A DNA stretch of 21,680 nt, taken from CAYUUW01 sp964448005 (lineage in GTDB: Bacteria > Patescibacteriota > Gracilibacteria > UM-FILTER-43-11). The stretch lies in contig CAYUUW010000021.1 of assembly GCA_964448005.1 (NCBI GenBank), positions 1 through 21,680 of the forward strand, given 5' to 3'. A program made the position numbers and the translations under genes. This document shows positions 16,257-21,680 of this stretch, one piece after another (the stretch's first letter is position 1; the number at the start of each line of letters is the position of its first letter). The notes under the pieces were generated by a model. That model was not told the origin of the DNA and did no database searches. It worked only from the letters and a program-made list of their open reading frames with translations.

Positions 16257-17003
16257 TCACTTCAGGCTTTTCCACATCATCTCAAATGCCATTTTCTGCG
16301 AGCGCACGATGTCTTCGCTCTCGATCACCACGCCGAAGGCGTGCCCCACGTACGAAATGAAGGCCACCTGGTTGCCGTAAATGAGGGTGTCGGAATAAAT
16401 CACCTCCCCCTGGGGAAGCAGCTTGTGCTGATGGTTGGGATTGCTGATTTTTTTGATGTACTCCTTGGCTCCGGTATTGTTGACCATGATTTCGCGGATT
16501 GGCAGCTGTTGCTGGTTTCCGGATTCCAGGAAGCCTCCGACGATTTTCGGGAAGGCCTTGTGGGCCACTTCCGGATTGAAGTAGGCATCGAAGGATTCGT
16601 TGCTCAGGATCTGATCCAGCAGCTTCCCCAGCCCCTCCTCCCCCTGAAAGTACCTCACCTTGGGCGGGGCGCTCATGGGGTTTTTGATGGCCTCCAGCGA
16701 AGGGATGATGTCCCTTAAATTCTCGATGCTGCGCTCGACTTTCCGTTTGGCCTGCTCCTGGAGGGAAATGAGCTTTTGGGGCTCGACGGCCTGGAAGTAG
16801 CGCATGCCCCCTCGCTGCATTTCGCTCACTAGGCCTTTTTGGGAAAGCTTCTCCAGCAGGTTGTACAGGTTGGTCCGCTTGGCGCCGGCCTTTCGGGCCA
16901 AGGTGCTTACAGGGGAGCCCCCCAGCTCCACCAGGAGCAGGAAGATCTTCGCCTCGGCCAAGGTGATATCAAGCTCCTGCAGGGTGGCCAGAATGTCTTT
17001 CAT
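16257..17003 (-). CDS. TrmB-family transcriptional regulator
   Basis: The protein has 248 residues. Residues 1-75 form a winged helix-turn-helix of the TrmB type (LQELDITLAEAKIFLLLVELG, STLARKAGAKRTNLYNLLEKL, KGLVSE), followed by a coiled coil (about 76-105; QAKRKVERSIENLRDIIPSLEAI). A C-terminal ligand/dimer domain (about 115-248) shows the usual hints of this family in Patescibacteria: VRYFQGEEGLGKLLDQIL, IREIMVNN, EVIYSDTLIYGNQVAFIS. The start ATG 17003 fits the family N-terminus exactly. It probably represses or activates its own promoter and that of the divergent gene, because overlapping TTGTCA/TGACAA palindromes cover its -10 and start region. The ligand cannot be told from the sequence. 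Confidence 0.92.
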   Translation of the reverse strand: MKDILATLQELDITLAEAKIFLLLVELGGSPVSTLARKAGAKRTNLYNLLEKLSQKGLVSEMQRGGMRYFQAVEPQKLISLQEQAKRKVERSIENLRDIIPSLEAIKNPMSAPPKVRYFQGEEGLGKLLDQILSNESFDAYFNPEVAHKAFPKIVGGFLESGNQQQLPIREIMVNNTGAKEYIKKISNPNHQHKLLPQGEVIYSDTLIYGNQVAFISYVGHAFGVVIESEDIVRSQKMAFEMMWKSLK

Positions 17004-17009
17004 CTTCTG

Positions 17010-17041
17010 TTGTCAGAATTAATTGACAATCTTATATTGTC
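17010..17041. promoter_or_regulatory. overlapping palindromic operators at the TrmB-family gene
   Basis: TTGTCA and TGACAA (17010-17015 and 17024-17029, 8-bp spacer), and GACAAT and ATTGTC (17025-17030 and 17036-17041, 5-bp spacer), are perfect inverted repeats that share a half-site. The minus-strand -10 candidate TATAAG (17031-17036) sits inside the second palindrome, so a bound protein would block the regulator's own promoter. Confidence 0.65.
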
Positions 17042-17089
17042 TCAATTCAAAGCCAAAAGCAAGTTTATTGCTATGGCTGTCTGAAACTA

Positions 17090-17118
17090 TTGACAAAATA
17101 GGGATTTTGGATCATAAT
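17090..17118 (+). promoter_or_regulatory. near-consensus promoter for the 17197 gene
   Basis: TTGACA at 17090-17095, a 17-bp spacer and CATAAT at 17113-17118. The -35 is embedded in the palindrome CTATTGACAAAATAG (17087-17101), which echoes the TTGACAA half-sites at the TrmB-family operators. Confidence 0.75.
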
Positions 17119-17196
17119 GTTGGCGTAGTCTGGCTTCTGGGAAATGCCTTCTCAGCAAGCCGACTCGATCTCCTCCACGTGGAAGGATACACATCA

Positions 17197-17730
17197 ATGG
17201 CAAAGCGCAACTGGCTCGCGATCGCTCGAATCTCCGACCCTTACTTCCGTCTGTCGGTGTCGCTCACGACCGATCCCAAGTTCCTCGACGAACTTCATAG
17301 TCGCTGGCCCGAACTTTTCCTCAAGGGGGAGGATGAGGGCCCCCTCCGCATTCCGCTGTCTGCGCTCGTCGCAGCCGCACGCGAGGAAATGGCTGAGGAC
17401 GGAGTGGAATGGGCTTCGGAAAACGACCATTTGGTTCACATGCACCTCCACTTGGCAGGCGAGCGGCATAGCCATCTTGATCTGCCGGTGGCTCACCGGT
17501 GGGATCTGGGGCTGGGGGATTCCCCTGATATTCCCAAGTTGGTCATTGACCAGCTTCAGCACATGGACCCCACCAAGCCGATGCAGGTGAAGTACGACGG
17601 GCAGAATTACCTGGTCATCAAACTTCACTCTCAGCTCCACGAAGACGGAACCCTTAACGTCAACGGGAGTCATCCAGAGGATCGATGGGTGTATCTGACC
17701 CCTCTGGAATGTGTCGACCTCGACGCCTAG
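17197..17730 (+). CDS. small cytoplasmic orphan protein with a His cluster
   Basis: ATG 17197 is supported by GGAAGGA at 17181-17187 (9-nt spacing), giving 177 residues starting MAKRNWLAIARISDPYFRLSV. Readings from upstream codons overlap the operators and promoter and are rejected. The protein has no signal peptide or transmembrane segment. Its centre reads HLVHMHLHLAGERHSHLDL, six His within 16 residues, followed by VAHRW; this could bind metal, but no known site pattern is evident. The C-terminus (MQVKYDGQNYLVIKLHSQL, DRWVYLTPLECVDLDA) looks beta-rich. It is transcribed divergently from the TrmB-family regulator and has its own terminator, so it is a plausible regulatory target. I do not recognise the family. 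The Shine-Dalgarno sequence is unusual for the neighbourhood and may mark transfer. Confidence 0.82.
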   Translation: MAKRNWLAIARISDPYFRLSVSLTTDPKFLDELHSRWPELFLKGEDEGPLRIPLSALVAAAREEMAEDGVEWASENDHLVHMHLHLAGERHSHLDLPVAHRWDLGLGDSPDIPKLVIDQLQHMDPTKPMQVKYDGQNYLVIKLHSQLHEDGTLNVNGSHPEDRWVYLTPLECVDLDA

Positions 17731-17739
17731 CCAAAAACC

Positions 17740-17775
17740 CCCCGCCCCTTCGACATGCTCAGGGCGGGGCTTTAC
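17740..17775 (+). terminator. hairpin terminator after the 17197 gene
   Basis: CCCCGCCC (17740-17747) pairs with GGGCGGGG (17762-17769) around a loop containing CTTCGACATGCTCA, then CTTTACTTT. It begins 9 bp after the stop. The loop-flanking string CCCCTTCGACATGCTCAGGG resembles intergenic palindromes that are widespread in metagenomic genomes (from memory). Confidence 0.65.
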
Positions 17776-17796
17776 TTTGCCTGATTTTTTCCTCCG

Positions 17797-17816
17797 CCGC
17801 CCCTTCTCCGGGGCGG
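17797..17816. repeat. GC-rich perfect hairpin in the 17731-17958 intergenic region
   Basis: CCGCCCC (17797-17803) and GGGGCGG (17810-17816) with a 6-nt loop. No T-run follows on the plus strand, so it is probably not a terminator. Confidence 0.5.
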
Positions 17817-17858
17817 AATGGCTCGGCTGGAGACAGGGGCTCCCCTTCGACTTTCTCC

Positions 17859-17888
17859 TTGCCCCTGCGGGACGGATTCCTGCATAAT
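17859..17888 (+). promoter_or_regulatory. probable promoter of the 17959 surface-protein gene
   Basis: TTGCCC at 17859-17864, an 18-bp spacer and CATAAT at 17883-17888, about 70 bp before the ATG. This placement makes the longer reading from ATG 17818 unlikely, since the -10 would lie inside it. Confidence 0.5.
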
Positions 17889-17958
17889 GGGCTGGGCTCA
17901 GGCGCTGCCTTTGCGGGCGCCCAGGCGCTCGCCTCCTTTATTTCATAGCTTTGTTTTC

Positions 17959-20538
17959 ATGGAACAGCGCACCCTAAGCTTCGATTCGAGACTCACTGCC
18001 CTGGCGGCCACCCTGGCCCTGATGGCCAGCCTCGCTTTTGCCGGTCTCAATTTCATCAACTCTGCCCACGCCGCCGGCGAAGGCACGGCCACCATCGACG
18101 TGGGGATAGACGGGCTATTCGGCACCGATGCCAGCAACGCCATTTACGGCGGCCCCGGGGCCGCAGGAACAGTGGTCGTGGGCCAAAAGAGCTACCTCAA
18201 GATCGACCTCACGCTGGGGGCCAACATCACTGCCAATGAAGCCAATGTCACCTTTGACATCAACAACAATCTCTTTCCTCCCAACGGCTGGGACCCAAAT
18301 TTTAAAGGCGCTTTAAACAATGTGGTTAACCCTGGCGACTGGTTTATTGGCTACACCGATACTGGCGGAGCAACCGATAATTCCTCCATCGACTTTATCG
18401 GCAGCGGCTCCGATGCCGATGGCTTCCTCATCCTTTCGGCCAGCGAGCAGATGGATGCCGGCGACATCATCACCATTTACGCCGCTGTTCGGGACACTTA
18501 TGACCCCCTGAACAACCAATTGTTCAACGGCTACGACCTCCCCGCTGCCCCTATGGTCATCAGCACGGACAACTCAGGGGCTAATGAGCTGACGCCCATC
18601 GGCCTTTCCCCAACCATCGCCACGGTGGCCCACGACGCTGCCGCCTCGATCGGCTTGGCGGGAAATTCCGTGGTGGGAGGAACCGGAGACACCACCTTGA
18701 TCCTGAGCCTCCCCTATGCTTTGACTGCAGGGAATTCCATCGGAATCACTTTTCCGCCTTCGGTGGATGTGAGCGGAGTGGGCGACGAAGTGACTGGTTC
18801 CCTCGAGAACGGAGGGGAAAGCCTTTGCTCCAATGCGCCCATGAGCCAAACCGTCCGTTGCGTGGTGGGAGCTATGACGACCACCTTGGCCGCTGGCGGA
18901 ACGCTCATCCTGACCGACATTGAAACGCTTTACGCCGACACCAGCAATGTGGATGTGGGCGTGGAGACGACCTTTGGCAGCGCGGACTACATTGCCTCGG
19001 ACCTGGGCGCTCCCATGACCGACATTGAAGCGGCCGATGCCGATGCCACGGTTGGCCTCGGGGCCAATTCGGTGGTGGGAACCTCGGGAGAGGTGACTTT
19101 GGAATTGACGGTCCCCTATGTCCTGACGGAAGGCAACTCCATTGGCATGACCTTCCCTGATTCTTTTGATGTCAGTGGAGTGGATGCAGCGGTGACGGGT
19201 GATTTTGAGGATGTAGGCCAGATCTCTTGCTCCAATGCGCCCATGAGCCAAACCGTCCGTTGCGTGGTGCAGGCTATGGCAACCACGGCGACCACAGGAA
19301 CGCTTGTTTTGACTGGCATTGAAACGCTTTACGCCGACACCAGCAACGTGGATGTGGGCGTGGAGACTGCTTTTGGAAATGCCGAATACATCGCCCTCAG
19401 CTTAAACGCCCCCACCGACGCCATCACCGCCGCCGATGCCGCTGCCAGCATCGTTCTTGAGAGCCCCGCCATTGGAGGGGTTGGAAACACGGTCCTCACC
19501 CTCACCTTGCCCGCAGGCCTTGTCCTTAACGACACCATTGATATCACCTTTCCCGCCCACATCAATGTGACCAGCGCTGCCTTCAGTTCAGACACCTTTC
19601 CTGTGGGAACCTTTTCCGCCTGCAACGACTCGTGTCAGGTGGTTACCTGTATCGCCGCCGGAGCCGTCGACGCCGCAACAGCCACCATCACCATGACCGG
19701 CATCACCGCCACGGCCTCCGGAACGGCCGATGCTAGCGTGGAGGTGGAGTACGCAGGAGGAGCCTCCAATGACATTGCCACGGATAATACTGTTGCTTTG
19801 ACCGACACTCCCCCGGCTCCTGTTGCCCCAATCTTTGTTCCCCCCCACCCTGTGGCTCCCGGTGGACGCGATGACAGCGATCCTTGCATCGGCCTTTCCT
19901 CTGCGGAGTGCCAGGCCAAAAAAGACCCCCAAAGCGTTATCCAAAAACTGGCTCCGCTGACTCCGGTGCCAGCAGATGCGGCCCAAGCTGCCTGCAGCCG
20001 CACAGGCGAACTGCCTTTCACGGATGTCTCCGGCGCAGTCAAGGACGATGTTTCCAAGCTCTACTTCCTTTGCGTGATCGATGGCATCAGCCCGACCCTT
20101 TTCGGCCCCAGCCTGAAAATGAACCGCGCGGTCATCGTCAAGCTGGCCATGAAAGCCTTCGGCCACGATGCTCCTTCCGTTTCCGTGAATCCTTTCATCG
20201 ACGTTCTGTTCGGCGCCTGGTACGCCCCTTACGTTTCGGCTGCCAAGGCCTTGGGCATTGTGAGGGGGCTGGATGGAGGAAGCCTGTTTGAGCCCGATCG
20301 CTCCGTCTATTTGGCGGAAGCCCTTCAGGTTTTCTTCGAGGCTGCCGGAATGGAGGCTTCTGCCGCCAAGGCCGTGTTCTCGGATGTTCCGACGGCCGCA
20401 TGGTTCGCCGGCTACGCCACCTTGGCCTACGAAAAGGGAATCATCACCCCTGATGCGAACGGCAACCTGAATCCTGCCAAGGCGCTCAGCCGCGCGGACA
20501 CAGTGAGCCTTCTGGTGAAGATCATGGAGATGAAATAG
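17959..20538 (+). CDS. SLH-anchored surface protein with tandem beta-sandwich repeats
   Basis: ATG 17959 starts 859 residues with a signal peptide ending near NSAHA before AGEGTATID. An earlier in-frame ATG at 17818 gives a Pro/Arg/Cys-rich leader and is rejected. Residues about 37-225 form a beta-rich N-terminal domain. Three repeats follow at about 228-354, 358-487 and 491-616, each with AGNSVVG/GANSVVG-like starts, a (S)ITFP or MTFP strand and a Cys pair (SLCSNAPMSQTVRCVV; ISCSNAPMSQTVRCVV; SACNDSCQVVTC). A Pro-rich linker (PPAPVAPIFVPPHPVAP) leads to SLH-like units at about 686-859 (FTDVSGAVKDD, MNRAVIVKLAMKAFG, FIDVLFGAWYAPYV, FSDVPTAAWFAGYA, LSRADTVSLLVKI). It is probably an S-layer or adhesin-like wall protein, the same anchoring class as the giant protein at the window's left end. 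Confidence 0.9.
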   Translation: MEQRTLSFDSRLTALAATLALMASLAFAGLNFINSAHAAGEGTATIDVGIDGLFGTDASNAIYGGPGAAGTVVVGQKSYLKIDLTLGANITANEANVTFDINNNLFPPNGWDPNFKGALNNVVNPGDWFIGYTDTGGATDNSSIDFIGSGSDADGFLILSASEQMDAGDIITIYAAVRDTYDPLNNQLFNGYDLPAAPMVISTDNSGANELTPIGLSPTIATVAHDAAASIGLAGNSVVGGTGDTTLILSLPYALTAGNSIGITFPPSVDVSGVGDEVTGSLENGGESLCSNAPMSQTVRCVVGAMTTTLAAGGTLILTDIETLYADTSNVDVGVETTFGSADYIASDLGAPMTDIEAADADATVGLGANSVVGTSGEVTLELTVPYVLTEGNSIGMTFPDSFDVSGVDAAVTGDFEDVGQISCSNAPMSQTVRCVVQAMATTATTGTLVLTGIETLYADTSNVDVGVETAFGNAEYIALSLNAPTDAITAADAAASIVLESPAIGGVGNTVLTLTLPAGLVLNDTIDITFPAHINVTSAAFSSDTFPVGTFSACNDSCQVVTCIAAGAVDAATATITMTGITATASGTADASVEVEYAGGASNDIATDNTVALTDTPPAPVAPIFVPPHPVAPGGRDDSDPCIGLSSAECQAKKDPQSVIQKLAPLTPVPADAAQAACSRTGELPFTDVSGAVKDDVSKLYFLCVIDGISPTLFGPSLKMNRAVIVKLAMKAFGHDAPSVSVNPFIDVLFGAWYAPYVSAAKALGIVRGLDGGSLFEPDRSVYLAEALQVFFEAAGMEASAAKAVFSDVPTAAWFAGYATLAYEKGIITPDANGNLNPAKALSRADTVSLLVKIMEMK
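18826..18867 (+). repeat. internal 42-bp direct repeat, first copy
   Basis: It is identical at all 42 positions to 19228-19269 and encodes CSNAPMSQTVRCVV. A second shared block (about 18918 and 19317, encoding IETLYADTSNVDVGVET) differs at few bases. This indicates recent duplication or gene conversion between repeat units 1 and 2. Confidence 0.9.
19228..19269 (+). repeat. internal 42-bp direct repeat, second copy
   Basis: It is the partner of 18826-18867 at an offset of 402 bp (134 codons). The third protein repeat (from about 19430) shares the fold pattern but not this DNA identity. Confidence 0.9.
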
Positions 20539-20566
20539 GCTGCAGTCTCCTCTTTGTTCCGTTCTC

Positions 20567-20622
20567 AAAAAGCGCCCCTCGACTTCGCCTGCCTACCGGC
20601 AGGCAGGCTCGGGGGGCTTTTT
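20567..20622 (+). terminator. strong bipartite rho-independent terminator
   Basis: The outer arms AGCGCCCC (20571-20578) and GGGGGGCT (20611-20618) are flanked by AAAA and TTTTT. The inner perfect hairpin is GCCTGCC (20587-20593) / GGCAGGC (20598-20604). It follows the SLH gene stop by about 30 bp and could work in both directions. Confidence 0.85.
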
Positions 20623-20623
20623 C

Positions 20624-20653
20624 TGTCATTCCCGGCCACGACCGGGAATCCAG
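20624..20653. repeat. dRS3-like inverted repeat, left copy
   Basis: TGTCATTCCCGG, six bases, then CCGGGAATCCAG: arms ATTCCCGG/CCGGGAAT. It matches the 21235-21262 element in the opposite orientation. The hexamer pair ATTCCC..GGGAAT is the hallmark of the Neisseria dRS3 repeat family, although the spacer here is 10 rather than 8. Confidence 0.75.
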
Positions 20654-20690
20654 AGCTTTCGATCCTTCTTCTATTGAAGCCGACAGGACA

Positions 20691-21122
20691 TCATTCATGG
20701 GAGCTTAACGCCTTTCCTAGCATCATGGAAACCTGGAAAGCAAAACGGCATTTATCGGTAATCCTGTACCATTTTATCTTTCCCGGCAAACCAGTGGTAT
20801 CGGGTCGAGAGGCAACATACCCCTTCTCTTCCATGCGATTTAGAGTGACATAAACCGTTCCTATTGGAATATTTCCTTCGGACAACTCCGCTATTCCCAT
20901 GCCGTGCAATTCGTCGTTTTTGAGCAAAAGATTCAGTATGATTGCCTCTTTTTCAGAAAATCGCGGGAATGATTTGGAATAGTCCACCACTTCAGCCATC
21001 CCCATTTTTATGTCACAGGGTCTGTCTTCCGCACAAACAGCGGTGGCTATTCTTCTTATCTCTCTCCAGGCCTCAGATTCCAAGCCGATATCGCATTCGC
21101 TTCCTTGTTTTTCCTCAGGCAT
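20691..21122 (-). CDS. PadR-like winged-helix regulator
   Basis: The protein has 143 residues. The N-terminal 50 residues (MPEEKQGSECDIGLESEAW..., two Cys in AVCAEDRPCDI) are not typical. Residues about 55-135 read as a winged helix of PadR type: FSEKEAIILNLLLKNDELHGMGIAEL, IPIGTVYVTLNRMEEKGYV, then a beta wing SRPDTTGLPGKIKWYRIT. The full PadR C-terminal dimerisation helix is short or missing, so a related wHTH family is possible. The start ATG 21122 is preceded by a promoter with 17-bp spacing. The gene is AT-richer than its neighbours, stands alone and is enclosed by two inverted dRS3-like repeats. The target genes are unknown; the plus-strand neighbour ends 150 bp away behind a terminator. 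Confidence 0.8.
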   Translation of the reverse strand: MPEEKQGSECDIGLESEAWREIRRIATAVCAEDRPCDIKMGMAEVVDYSKSFPRFSEKEAIILNLLLKNDELHGMGIAELSEGNIPIGTVYVTLNRMEEKGYVASRPDTTGLPGKIKWYRITDKCRFAFQVSMMLGKALSSHE

Positions 21123-21143
21123 CCTATTCTTATTAAAGATATC

Positions 21144-21172
21144 ATCTTATTCAATATTTTTTATCGAGTCAA
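21144..21172 (-). promoter_or_regulatory. promoter of the PadR-like gene
   Basis: On the minus strand, TTGACT (21172-21167), a 17-bp AT-rich spacer and TAAGAT (21149-21144) lie about 22 bp before the ATG. Confidence 0.55.
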
Positions 21173-21200
21173 TGTCACCCTGAAAGCCAGCTGAATTCCT

Positions 21201-21224
21201 GAAAAAGAAAAAAGCCACAGGCTT
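21201..21224 (-). terminator. possible terminator downstream of the alpha-2-macroglobulin remnant
   Basis: On the minus strand, AAGCC-TGT-GGCTT is followed by a long T-rich tail (TTTTCTTTTTC). The stem is short (5 bp). It lies about 85 bp beyond the stop of the minus-strand remnant, with the right dRS3-like repeat between. Confidence 0.5.
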
Positions 21225-21234
21225 ACACTAAAGG

Positions 21235-21262
21235 CTGGATTCCCGCTTTCGCGGGAATGACA
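21235..21262. repeat. dRS3-like inverted repeat, right copy
   Basis: The arms ATTCCCGC (21239-21246) and GCGGGAAT (21251-21258) pair perfectly around a 4-nt loop, so the element fits ATTCCC-N8-GGGAAT exactly. The flanks CTG and GACA mirror the left copy at 20624-20653 in inverted orientation. Confidence 0.85.
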
Positions 21263-21309
21263 AACAGGGGGGCGAATGAATAAGTCAGATCCACTTCGCT
21301 TCAATCGCA

Positions 21310-21498
21310 CTATTCAATCATCCAGCGGCGGCCTTGCGCTCGGGCCTGCACCTGATCGTCGTTCAGCGTCCGGGCTTCGGCAGGCAGCTGGGCGAAGCGG
21401 CCGGGCCAAAGGGCCTGCACCGAGAATTCGATGGGGTACACGCCGGCCGGCAGATGCCGCGCGAAGAGCAGGGCCTGGTCCTCCTTCAGCAAGGCCGA
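21310..21498 (-). pseudogene. C-terminal remnant of an alpha-2-macroglobulin-like protein
   Basis: On the minus strand the reading FDSALLKEDQALLFARHLPAG and VYPIEFSVQALWPGRFAQLP, ending GRRWMIE and TAG (stop at 21310-21312), matches the C-terminal end of bacterial alpha-2-macroglobulin/MG-type proteins, whose family pattern is roughly D-D-R-V-x-LF-A-x-x-LPAG-x-Y-x-x-x-Y-x-V-R-A-x-x-PG-x-F-x-x-PPA-x-A. Only about 60-65 codons remain of a family usually well over 1,000 residues. No Met start is present (the frame opens at a TTG and runs upstream about 20 unrelated codons to a stop at 21553). Homology stops abruptly at a perfect palindrome at 21499. It is probably a gene fragment left by rearrangement or a scaffold-end artefact. 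GC content is high, like the surface operon and unlike the PadR-like gene next to it. Confidence 0.6.
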
Positions 21499-21514
21499 AT
21501 CGAATATATTCGAT
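21499..21514. repeat. perfect 16-bp palindrome at the remnant breakpoint
   Basis: ATCGAATATATTCGAT is fully self-complementary. It marks the switch from GC-rich remnant sequence to lower-GC unrelated sequence. Confidence 0.8.
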
Positions 21515-21680
21515 GAGCTGGGTGAGCGACGGGGATACAGGCCATGCCTTGGCTACAGAACTCCTTAATGAAGTATTATCCGAGAAGCTAAAAGCGTGGA
21601 TCTTCGGTTTCCAGGTTGAATTCAGCTAAAAAGGCACCAGTTTTTCCAGCCGGCCCTTTCGGATATGCCTTGAGATAAGG
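21515..21680. other. right edge without a supported gene
   Basis: Two short readings overlap here: a plus ORF of 38 codons from ATG 21513 to TAA 21629, and a minus frame open from the window edge (PYLKAYPKGPAGKTG...) to TAG at 21588-21590. Neither is long enough to separate from chance, and neither continues the alpha-2-macroglobulin frame. Confidence 0.5.

Noticed and set aside
17818..17958. N-terminal extension of the SLH protein from ATG 17818
   Set aside because: It would place 47 Pro/Arg/Cys-rich residues before a clear signal peptide and would overlap the likely -10 at 17883.
21588..21680. Minus-strand gene entering from the right edge, ending ...AEFNLETEDPRF
   Set aside because: Thirty open codons are not significant by chance, and no family is recognised. 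It may be real, but the window cannot show it.
1..21680. CRISPR arrays, tRNA, rRNA, transposases
   Set aside because: No regularly spaced short repeats, tRNA cloverleaf-like segments, rRNA signatures or transposase/integrase motifs were found on either strand by reading.

Overview
The window reads as accessory, surface-related DNA from an uncultured bacterium, most likely of the Candidate Phyla Radiation/Patescibacteria type. This is an inference. It rests on large secreted proteins of unknown family, SLH-anchored surface proteins, a TrmB-family regulator, the standard genetic code (TAA, TAG and TGA all end genes), and the near absence of Shine-Dalgarno sequences before the presumed host genes. 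No ribosomal RNA, tRNA or housekeeping marker is present, so the lineage cannot be fixed. Two 10-N gaps (6529-6538, 7661-7670) show that the sequence is a scaffold; each lies inside a gene and shifts its frame.

Region 1 (2-11403, + strand) is a run of exported proteins. It opens with a giant surface protein, cut by the window edge, that ends in SLH and thrombospondin-type-3 calcium-binding repeats. Four tightly spaced genes with signal peptides follow (6327, 7182, 8102 and 9913); they are helical and often cysteine-bearing, and the last two overlap. They look like one operon building an envelope structure, but no member has a recognisable enzymatic family.

Region 2 (11325-15381) is the most unusual part. 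The last ~80 bp of the 9913 gene recur twice downstream, at 12754-12834 (about 91% identical) and 15308-15381 (more diverged). Between the copies lie two unrelated cargos. The first is an AT-richer orphan gene with its own near-consensus promoter. The second is a pair of minus-strand lipoprotein genes that look myxobacterial (GDGDGDP linker, choice-of-anchor-L-like domain, collagen-like repeat), each followed by a hairpin terminator. The layout resembles a cassette-like insertion hotspot at the 3' end of a gene, or the remains of a tandem paralog array. A chimeric assembly must also be excluded.

Region 3 (15399-17775) has a secreted protein behind a near-perfect sigma70-type promoter, a convergent TrmB-family regulator whose start is covered by overlapping palindromic operators, and a divergently transcribed small orphan gene with a good Shine-Dalgarno sequence.

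Region 4 (17859-20622) is a second SLH-anchored surface protein with tandem beta-sandwich repeats and a strong terminator. Region 5 (20624-21680) is repeat-rich debris: a PadR-like regulator between two inverted dRS3-like repeats, then the C-terminal remnant of an alpha-2-macroglobulin-like protein cut off at a perfect 16-bp palindrome. No CRISPR array, transposase or integrase gene was seen.
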